The position numbers and the translations under genes were made by a program. Positions 13,887-18,168 of a stretch of DNA of 18,168 nt are shown in pieces (position 1 is the stretch's first letter; every line of letters starts with the position of its first letter). The notes under the pieces are model-generated. The model was not told the origin of the DNA. It did no database searches and saw only the letters and a program-made list of their open reading frames with translations. The stretch lies in contig JAZDLQ010000006.1 in the NCBI GenBank assembly GCA_043801855.1, forward strand, positions 1 through 18,168, written 5' to 3'. Origin of the DNA: CAYTWW01 sp043801855. Lineage in GTDB: Archaea; Nanobdellota; Nanobdellia; Woesearchaeales; GW2011-AR15.

Positions 13887-14639
13887 ATGAATATTCTTGA
13901 TACTGTCCTTGGGCCACTGCTTACAATCAATCCGCTTCTTAGCATCATCATCATTTCTTTTATTTTATCATTACTGATTACAATTGCCTATAAATTTCTA
14001 ACAAATCAAAGCTTAATGAAGGATTTAAGAGATGAGCAAAATTCGCTTCAAAAAAAGCTAAAAGAATTAAAAAATCATCCTGAGAAAGCTATGAAAGTCC
14101 AGTCTGAAATGATGGAAATTAACATGAAATATATGACTCACTCTATGAGGCCAACTCTTGTCACATTTATCCCAATTATCTTAATCTTTGGCTGGCTTAA
14201 TGCTAATATGGCATATTATCCTTTATATCCAAACATGCCTTTTGAAGTGAATGCGCAAATGAAAGATGGAACTATTGGGAATGTAAACCTAATATTGCCA
14301 CAAGGCTTAAGTTTTGCCGGTGAGAGTAAAGAACGCCAGGAACTGATAAATAATAAAGCTATGTGGTTCTTAAAAGGGCCAACTGGAGAATACAATCTCA
14401 CTTTTTCATATAATGAGATGACTGTTTCAAAAAAAATTCTTGTTACAGACATAAGGAAGTATTATGCGCCTGAAGAAAATTTTAAGAATTCTTATTTTAA
14501 GCAGGTTACAATAGGCAATCTTAAAGTTAAGCCATTTGACGGAATTCCTCTAATTGGAGGCTGGGGATGGCTTGGAGCTTACATTATATTTTCATTAATA
14601 TTTAGCATGGGCCTAAGAAGACTAATGAAATTGTATTAA
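13887..14639 (+). CDS. DUF106 / EMC3-TMCO1-like membrane insertase (Oxa1 superfamily)
   Basis: Archaeal DUF106 proteins belong to the Oxa1/YidC/EMC3 insertase superfamily and help insert membrane proteins. From ATG 13887 the protein has 250 residues. The N-terminal membrane segment is about 16-37. A cytosolic coiled coil runs about 43-84 (MKDLRDEQNSLQKKLKELKN ... MEINMKY). SMRPT then leads into TM2 (91-110), and TM3 is at 225-243 (LGAYIIFSLIFSMGLRRLMK). Between TM2 and TM3 lies a segment of about 110 residues, apparently beta-rich, which should face outside; compact family members (about 200 residues) have less here. Position after secY is a common archaeal arrangement and suggests cooperation with SecY. 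No Shine-Dalgarno site; its own TATA box is upstream. Confidence 0.88.
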   Translation: MNILDTVLGPLLTINPLLSIIIISFILSLLITIAYKFLTNQSLMKDLRDEQNSLQKKLKELKNHPEKAMKVQSEMMEINMKYMTHSMRPTLVTFIPIILIFGWLNANMAYYPLYPNMPFEVNAQMKDGTIGNVNLILPQGLSFAGESKERQELINNKAMWFLKGPTGEYNLTFSYNEMTVSKKILVTDIRKYYAPEENFKNSYFKQVTIGNLKVKPFDGIPLIGGWGWLGAYIIFSLIFSMGLRRLMKLY

Positions 14640-14654
14640 TTTTAGATATAATTT

Positions 14655-14677
14655 TGCTTTCCATTTTTTTATTTTTT
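14655..14677 (+). terminator. Oligo-T terminator after the DUF106 gene
   Basis: The stretch TTGCTTTCCATTTTTTTATT continues to a run of seven T (14664-14670) and another of six T (14672-14677), 16-38 bases after the insertase stop. This is the expected form of an archaeal intrinsic terminator. Confidence 0.65.
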
Positions 14678-14718
14678 AATAATACTAGTTACTAAATTTT
14701 CTGATCTTAATTTTAGAA

Positions 14719-14729
14719 AAATATAAAAG
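14719..14729 (+). promoter_or_regulatory. Possible TATA box for the accessory gene pair
   Basis: AAATATAAAAG is centred about 63 bases before the ATG at 14787 and predicts a start near 14751, leaving a leader of roughly 36 bases. This differs from the leaderless spacing of the other promoters in the window. A weaker AT-rich match (AGAAATAAAAC, 14753-14763) would fit leaderless spacing instead. Confidence 0.3.
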
Positions 14730-14775
14730 AAGAATACCTATTAATTATCCAATAGAAATAAAACTTGTAATTGAG

Positions 14776-14790
14776 ATGAAAAACGAATGA
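14776..14790 (+). other. Four-codon upstream ORF (MKNE) overlapping the next start
   Basis: ATG at 14776 opens a frame of four codons that ends in TGA at 14788-14790, overlapping the ATG at 14787 as ATGA. The overlap style is the same as the coupled junctions of the ribosomal operon. It may be a translated leader or simply coincidence. Confidence 0.25.
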
Positions 14791-15113
14791 AAACGATTGA
14801 GCAAAAACAAATAGTGTGGTTGGAAAATCCCTATGGTTGGAAGTATTGGAGAGAAGAAATTTCATCCTGTTCAAAACCCACTGGTCCAATAGCATTATCG
14901 TTAAAGTCATCTAAACTAATGGCATATGAAGATATAAAAAATTCAACAAAACGTAGTATTTATGATAGAAGATTTTGGTACCTCCGAGCGTATGATGATG
15001 GAATGCCAAAAGCACATAAAGTATATGGCAAATCTGGCAAAATTCCGTCAGAAGGGATAAATCCAAAAAGTATCTCATCGATATTACCTTCAGAAAAACT
15101 TACAATCTGTTGA
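14787..15113 (+). CDS. Hypothetical protein, aromatic-rich, family unknown
   Basis: An ATG-initiated frame of 108 residues that I do not recognise. Aromatic residues cluster at 10-20 (VWLENPYGWKYW) and at 59-69 (YDRRFWYLRAY). No signal peptide, membrane segment, zinc knuckle or nucleotide-binding motif is visible, and it looks like a small soluble protein. Its stop at 15111-15113 is five bases before the ATG of the DUF4177-like gene, so the two are probably co-transcribed. It uses some CGT and CGA arginine codons, whereas the ribosomal genes use mostly AGA/AGG; the sample is too small to prove transfer. It lies between the insertase and L34e, where I know of no conserved partner. Confidence 0.6.
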   Translation: MKTIEQKQIVWLENPYGWKYWREEISSCSKPTGPIALSLKSSKLMAYEDIKNSTKRSIYDRRFWYLRAYDDGMPKAHKVYGKSGKIPSEGINPKSISSILPSEKLTIC

Positions 15114-15118
15114 AGAAA

Positions 15119-15313
15119 ATGACCTACGAATATGCAATAAAAGGGATTATACATGCAGGAATGATGAACCCTTGGAAAGTCAACAAAGAAGGTATTTTTG
15201 AAGATGCAACTAAAGAGCTTAATGTAATGGCAATGGATGGTTGGGAACTAATATCTGCATTCGCTGCAGGGAATAACGATAGGGGAATCTACATATTTCG
15301 TAGAAAAAAATAA
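15119..15313 (+). CDS. Small DUF4177-like protein
   Basis: The 64-residue frame from ATG 15119 starts MTYEYAIKG, and its second half ELNVMAMDGWELISAFAAGN ... GIYIFRRKK has the DUF4177 layout: a YEY beta strand, a helix of the form LN-x-L/M-x3-GWEL, and a closing beta strand ending in FRR or FKR. Proteins of this family are 50-70 residues long and lack a settled function. A TTG at 15110, overlapping the preceding stop, could extend it by three residues. It appears to form a two-gene unit with the preceding gene. Confidence 0.7.
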   Translation: MTYEYAIKGIIHAGMMNPWKVNKEGIFEDATKELNVMAMDGWELISAFAAGNNDRGIYIFRRKK

Positions 15314-15363
15314 TTTTTAAGATATTTAATGTTTATTTGATTATCATCTCAAAAAACAATTAA

Positions 15364-15373
15364 TTTTATAAAT
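15364..15373 (+). promoter_or_regulatory. TATA box for L34e (leaderless spacing)
   Basis: TTTTATAAAT is centred 27.5 bases before the L34e ATG at 15396. The predicted start site coincides with the ATG, so the transcript should be leaderless; no Shine-Dalgarno site is present. Confidence 0.65.
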
Positions 15374-15395
15374 AATTCCTAGTTTCTAGAGATTT

Positions 15396-15662
15396 ATGCC
15401 AGAAGGAAGATTTAAATCAAGAACATATAGAAGGGTAGAAAAAAAGCTGCCCGGCGGTAAGACAGTATTACACCATGAAAAAAGAAATGTAGGCAAAGCA
15501 TCATGCGCATCATGCGGCGCTGTCCTGCCTGCGGTGCCAAGGGCAAGAACTACAAAGCTTATGAATATGCCTAAGACCAAGAAAAGACCGCAAAGACCTT
15601 ATGGCGGCGTTCTTTGCAGCAAATGCGCAAGAGCTAAAATAGTAGCAGAAGCTAGAGCATAA
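15396..15662 (+). CDS. rpl34e: 50S ribosomal protein L34e (eL34)
   Basis: L34e is an archaeal/eukaryotic large-subunit zinc protein. The 88 residues contain SRTYRRVEKKLPGGKTVLHHEKR and two Cys pairs, Cys37-x2-Cys40 (CASC) and Cys74-x2-Cys77 (CSKC). The conserved stretch KKRPQRPYGGVLCSKCARAKI is also present. The gene has its own leaderless promoter and no clear terminator after it, so transcription probably continues into L14e. In other archaea adk, DUF106 and cmk genes commonly neighbour L34e; only DUF106 is seen here. Confidence 0.95.
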   Translation: MPEGRFKSRTYRRVEKKLPGGKTVLHHEKRNVGKASCASCGAVLPAVPRARTTKLMNMPKTKKRPQRPYGGVLCSKCARAKIVAEARA

Positions 15663-15669
15663 TCTCTTA

Positions 15670-15690
15670 ATGTGTCTGGCAACAGCACAT
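15670..15690 (+). other. GNRA-tetraloop hairpin in the L34e-L14e spacer
   Basis: ATGTG (15670-15674), one bulged T, CTG (15676-15678), the loop GCAA, then CAG (15683-15685) and CACAT (15686-15690): eight Watson-Crick pairs with one bulge, capped by a GNRA tetraloop. It lies eight bases after the L34e stop and 32 before the L14e ATG. It has no following T-run, so it is not a bacterial-style terminator. A processing or protein-binding site is possible; this is inferred from the fold only. Confidence 0.45.
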
Positions 15691-15709
15691 AACTTAAAAA
15701 CAAGAGAAA

Positions 15710-15714
15710 GGAGG
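15710..15714 (+). promoter_or_regulatory. Shine-Dalgarno site GGAGG for L14e
   Basis: AAAGGAGG with an eight-base purine spacer precedes the ATG at 15723. This is the best ribosome-binding site in the window and contrasts with the SD-less operon starts, in line with L14e being read from a longer L34e-L14e transcript. Confidence 0.75.
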
Positions 15715-15722
15715 AAAAGAAA

Positions 15723-16124
15723 ATGTTTGAAGTAGGAAGAGTTGTTGTAAAAACAGCAGGAAGAGACGCAAGGAAAAAAGGCGTCATTATTGAAGTTCTC
15801 GATAAAACTTATGTATTAATTGATGGCGAGTCAAGAAGAAGAAAGTGCAACATCAGCCACATTGAACCATTGGATAAAGTACTTAATATTGAAAAGAGTG
15901 CATCACATGATGCAGTTGTAGAGGCTTTTAAAAAAGAGCTAAATATTGATATTTCTGAGAAAAAAACCAAAGAAAAAACAATTAGGCCTTATAAAGTAAA
16001 AAAAGTAAAAGAAACAAACAGTGATGAGAATGTAAAGACAGCACCTGTAAAAAAGGCGCCTGCCAAAAAAGCAAAAGCAGAAGAAAAACCAAAAAAAGTT
16101 TCAAAAGCCTCTAAAAAAGAATAG
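15723..16124 (+). CDS. rpl14e: 50S ribosomal protein L14e (eL14) with Lys/Ala-rich tail
   Basis: L14e is an archaeal/eukaryotic large-subunit protein with a KOW-type fold. Residues 1-55 (FEVGRVVVKTAGRDARKKGV, VLIDGESRRRKCNISHIEP, LDKVLNI) match the archaeal family closely. Archaeal L14e is often only 75-95 residues; here it is 133 because of a low-complexity C-terminus with KKAPAKKAKAEEKPKKVSKA, similar in style to the tails of S3 and L32e in this window. It ends two bases from the convergent radC stop. Confidence 0.92.
   Translation: MFEVGRVVVKTAGRDARKKGVIIEVLDKTYVLIDGESRRRKCNISHIEPLDKVLNIEKSASHDAVVEAFKKELNIDISEKKTKEKTIRPYKVKKVKETNSDENVKTAPVKKAPAKKAKAEEKPKKVSKASKKE
16111..16118 (-). terminator. 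Oligo-T run after radC, inside the end of L14e
   Basis: On the minus strand the bases just past the radC stop read TTCTATTC followed by a run of six T, which is the complement of the Lys-codon A-run near the L14e end. With the forward T-run it forms a back-to-back terminator pair shared by two convergent genes. Confidence 0.4.
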
Positions 16125-16126
16125 AA

Positions 16127-16801
16127 CTAATTTGTTTTTTTAACTTCATTTTCTATATAGCTCCAGTAGCTATTGTTTCCAATTATCACATGATCAAGAA
16201 TACTTATGCCAATTAGTTTTCCTGCTTCTATCAGCTGATTAGTTATACTTATATCTTCACCAGAAGGACTTGGGTCGCCAGAGGGATGGTTATGCATTAT
16301 TATTATTTTGGATGCTGAATTTTTTATTGCCGGTCTAAAGATTTCACGTGGATGAATTATTGCACTGTCTAGTATTCCTATGGAAATAATCTCTTCTTTA
16401 ATAATATAATTTTTGATATCAAGATACACTGCCATAAAGTGCTCTTTTTTTTCAAATTTGAATTTCCATGCATATTTTTTATAGACCTCATATGCATTTG
16501 ATAAATTTGGCTTGATTGTTACACTGTTTAGCCTTTTCGAAAATTCAACTAGTGCTATTATCTGCATTGATTTTGCAAACCCTATTCCATTAATCTTTTG
16601 CAATTCTTCTTTCGTTGCGTCAAAAAGGCTTTCCTTCGAAAATCTTGAAAGAATTCTGTTGCTCATATCAATAACATTATTTTTTTTTGTTCCTTTCTGA
16701 AGTATCACAGCCAAGAGCTCTGAATCAGATAATGATTTTGGACCATCACATGCCATTCTCTCTCTTGGCCTGTTATCAGGAGAAATTTCTGCTATTTTCA
16801 T
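16127..16801 (-). CDS. radC: RadC-family protein (HhH plus JAMM/MPN domain)
   Basis: The 224-residue protein matches the RadC/UPF0758 family. The N-terminal signature RPRERMACDGPKSLSDSELL (11-30) is followed by a helix-hairpin-helix (LQKINGIGFAKSMQIIALVE, 67-86). The JAMM/MPN domain has HNHPSGDPSPSGED at 170-183. His170, His172 and Asp183 keep the HxHx10D spacing for zinc, and Glu120 is a candidate for the fourth residue. A metal-dependent hydrolase on DNA-linked or protein substrates is implied by the fold, but the true role of RadC is unsettled; early claims of a repair function in E. coli are disputed. The family is mainly bacterial, so transfer is likely. Promoter spacing predicts a leaderless transcript. 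Confidence 0.93.
   Translation of the reverse strand: MKIAEISPDNRPRERMACDGPKSLSDSELLAVILQKGTKKNNVIDMSNRILSRFSKESLFDATKEELQKINGIGFAKSMQIIALVEFSKRLNSVTIKPNLSNAYEVYKKYAWKFKFEKKEHFMAVYLDIKNYIIKEEIISIGILDSAIIHPREIFRPAIKNSASKIIIMHNHPSGDPSPSGEDISITNQLIEAGKLIGISILDHVIIGNNSYWSYIENEVKKTN
16131..16141 (+). terminator. Oligo-T run after L14e, inside the end of radC
   Basis: TTTGTTTTTTTT-like sequence begins about seven bases after the L14e stop. Because the convergent radC stop is only two bases away, the forward terminator lies within radC coding sequence. Confidence 0.5.
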
Positions 16802-16823
16802 AAGGCAAAACTTGCTTATTTGA

Positions 16824-16833
16824 GTTTAAATAG
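16824..16833 (-). promoter_or_regulatory. TATA box for radC (leaderless spacing)
   Basis: Read on the minus strand the sequence is CTATTTAAAC, centred 27.5 bases before the radC ATG. This is the same geometry as the L34e and antiporter promoters. Confidence 0.6.
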
Positions 16834-16874
16834 TTTACTTAAGAATCCGGATAAATATAATCATTTTGGGATAA

Positions 16875-16985
16875 AGAGAAGTTTGCAAAAAACCTGCAAA
16901 CTCCTAATAGATAACTTTACAACGTGTTTTTAATGTCGAGAGAGTTTTTGCTCTTTATGTAAAAATGATTTTTGTAAAGTTCTCT
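16875..16985. repeat. 111-base composite palindromic element
   Basis: The ends are imperfect inverted repeats: AGAGAAGTTTGCAAAAA at 16875-16891 and the reverse complement of 16969-16985 agree at 15 of 17 positions. Inside are a perfect eight-base hairpin (AGTTTGCA 16880-16887 with TGCAAACT 16895-16902) and a long one. The long one pairs AACTTTACAA (16913-16922) with TTGTAAAGTT (16972-16981), TTTTTA (16927-16932) with TAAAAA (16960-16965), and AGAGAG (16939-16944) with CTCTTT (16951-16956). The right arm can pair with either the outer or the inner left arm. No target-site duplication is apparent. It could be a MITE-like remnant, a structured RNA or an antiporter mRNA end. Confidence 0.5.
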
Positions 16986-16992
16986 AAACAAA

Positions 16993-17982
16993 TCAGAAGT
17001 TTGAATTTATATATAACTGGATTCCTGTAAATAAAATGTATAAAATTATTAGAGAAATGCCTTCTTTCCAAGTAAGTTCTTTATCGCTTTCTGCAAATGT
17101 AAAAAAGATAAAGCATATCATAAGCATAAAAAGCCCGCTTGAAATAAATGAGAGTGTATTTACATATATTGGATAAATTACCGCAGTTAATCCAAGAACC
17201 AATGTTGTATTTGTAATTGCACTTCCAACCAAATCCCCTATTGCAAGTTCCTCGTGCCTTGCAAGGGCAGCCTTAGTTGAAAAAACAAGTTCTGGAAGAC
17301 TTGTTCCAACACCCAGGACAAACATTCCAATAATCAATTTTGAAACTCCAAGGCTCATTGAAAGAGATTCTGCAAATTCAACAGTGAAGTGCGCGCTTAT
17401 TAAAAGAGCAAAAAGGCTTAACGCAAAAAAAAACAAGGCTTTATGGATGCCTTTAGAGTCACTATGCGAATGGTAGGCTGAAAAAGGCTTTTCAGCTGAC
17501 ATAGATTTAATTAAGTAAAGCACAAATATTAACAAAAGAATGGCGCCATCAATTCTTGAAAGGCCTGGCGAAACATTTATGCCTATTAGTCTCCATAAGT
17601 AATGGTCTGTCATTAGTATTACTGGGGCTGTTACAATAAACATCATATAGATTAGATCTTTTTTTAGGATTTTATTATGAATTTTTATTCCGCGTGCAAG
17701 AATACTTACCATTCCGACTATTAAGCTTAAATTGATAATTACTGAGCCAATTGCTGTTCCTACCCCAAGAGTTGGATCTTTTCCAAGTGCAGACATGACG
17801 CCAACTGTTAATTCAGGCATGGAAGTTGAAACTGACATAAGAATAAATCCTAAAGTGAAATCATGAAGCTTAAGGAAATGGATTATCTGTATAAGATATT
17901 TTAAGATATAGCTGCTGCTTTTGACAAGAAAAAAACATGCAATAATTAGGCCAATAATGTTTAATAGAAGAGCAGGAAGCAT
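16993..17982 (-). CDS. CaCA-family cation antiporter (sodium/calcium exchanger-like)
   Basis: The 329-residue membrane protein has about ten hydrophobic segments in two inverted halves, as in the Ca2+/cation antiporter superfamily. The alpha-1 motif is GFILMSVSTSMPELTV (45-60, Glu57) followed by GTAIGSVIINLSLIVG (75-90). The alpha-2 motif is GMFVLGVGTSLPEL (219-232, Glu231) followed by GDLVGSAITNTTLVLG (249-264). The two Glu residues are the expected cation ligands. A polar, His-containing loop (KPFSAYHSHSDSKGIH, 165-180) separates the halves. The usual GTS of alpha-1 is STS here. Exchange of Na+ or H+ for Ca2+ is likely, but the ion cannot be fixed from sequence. Start ATG 17982 has a TATA box at leaderless spacing. 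Confidence 0.9.
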   Translation of the reverse strand: MLPALLLNIIGLIIACFFLVKSSSYILKYLIQIIHFLKLHDFTLGFILMSVSTSMPELTVGVMSALGKDPTLGVGTAIGSVIINLSLIVGMVSILARGIKIHNKILKKDLIYMMFIVTAPVILMTDHYLWRLIGINVSPGLSRIDGAILLLIFVLYLIKSMSAEKPFSAYHSHSDSKGIHKALFFFALSLFALLISAHFTVEFAESLSMSLGVSKLIIGMFVLGVGTSLPELVFSTKAALARHEELAIGDLVGSAITNTTLVLGLTAVIYPIYVNTLSFISSGLFMLMICFIFFTFAESDKELTWKEGISLIILYILFTGIQLYINSNF

Positions 17983-18004
17983 AGACTTAATAATTTTTAT
18001 TAAA

Positions 18005-18012
18005 GTTTATAA
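18005..18012 (-). promoter_or_regulatory. TATA box for the antiporter gene (leaderless spacing)
   Basis: On the minus strand the sequence reads TTATAAAC, centred 26.5 bases before the antiporter ATG, predicting transcription starting at or next to the start codon. Confidence 0.6.
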
Positions 18013-18109
18013 TGTTTTTGGAAAAGAGATGATGGGTACTTGTTCTGGCTTTTTTAAAATGATAAAAAAAACTTCCTATGGAACAATTGCAGAGTGAGTG
18101 GTAAAAAAG

Positions 18110-18148
18110 TATTAAATAGAGAAGAATTAAGCAAGAGTTGTGCAACTC
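18110..18148 (+). promoter_or_regulatory. TATA-like box with palindrome at its predicted start site
   Basis: TATTAAAT (18110-18117) would place transcription start near 18140. The palindrome GAGTTG-TG-CAACTC spans 18135-18148, centred at 18141.5, so a protein bound there would cover the start site. No ATG follows within the remaining 20 bases; the served gene, if any, lies beyond the window. The rest of 17983-18168 shows no coding frame I can support. Confidence 0.35.
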
Positions 18149-18168
18149 AAACTTAACGGTTTTGAAGA

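Noticed and set aside
18029..18048. Box C/D-like pair (ATGATGG ... CTGG) right of the antiporter
   Set aside because: Both boxes deviate from consensus and the spacing is too short for a guide RNA.
1..18168. CRISPR array, insertion sequence or prophage
   Set aside because: No regularly spaced direct repeats, transposase, integrase or phage structural genes are present.

Overview
The window is an archaeal chromosome segment dominated by one very compact ribosomal-protein operon. Several gene families here do not occur in bacteria: S4e, L19e, L32e, L34e, L14e, the RNase P protein Rnp1/Pop4, archaeal aIF1/SUI1 and the DUF106 (EMC3-like) insertase. The isolated transcription units carry TATA boxes about 27 bases before their ATG. 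High A+T, AGA/AGG-dominated arginine codons, very short or overlapping gene junctions and the sequence style of L4, S14 and the DUF106 protein suggest a DPANN archaeon, perhaps near Woesearchaeota or Pacearchaeota. That lineage is an inference; no 16S gene is present.

Layout. Bases 1-118 hold the end of an unrecognised gene. Bases 119-358 hold a promoter and a leader that can fold into two hairpins. Bases 359-13848 are an unbroken co-directional operon: L3-L4-L23-L2-S19-L22-S3-L29-aIF1-Rnp1-S17-L14-L24-S4e-L5-S14-S8-L6-L32e-L19e-L18-S5-L30-L15-SecY. No gap in it exceeds 25 bases. It makes much of the ribosome, an initiation factor, an RNase P protein and the protein-export channel together. 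A DUF106/EMC3-like insertase with its own TATA box follows, then an oligo-T terminator. Next come two small accessory genes (one unrecognised, one DUF4177-like) and the L34e and L14e genes. The adk, cmk and cbf5 genes that often lie in this neighbourhood in other archaea are not seen.

Bases 16127-17982 carry two genes on the minus strand: a RadC-family JAMM/HhH protein of bacterial style and a CaCA-type cation antiporter. They are separated by a 190-base gap holding an intricate palindromic element. The right edge holds a TATA-like box followed by a palindrome centred on its predicted start site, probably serving a gene outside the window.

The coding content is mostly conventional. The items most worth a second look are the structured leader before L3, the palindromic element between the antiporter and radC, the GNRA hairpin before L14e, the near-absence of Shine-Dalgarno sites combined with a recurrent AAAATG start context, the unknown gene pair between the insertase and L34e, and the large extra domain in the DUF106 protein.
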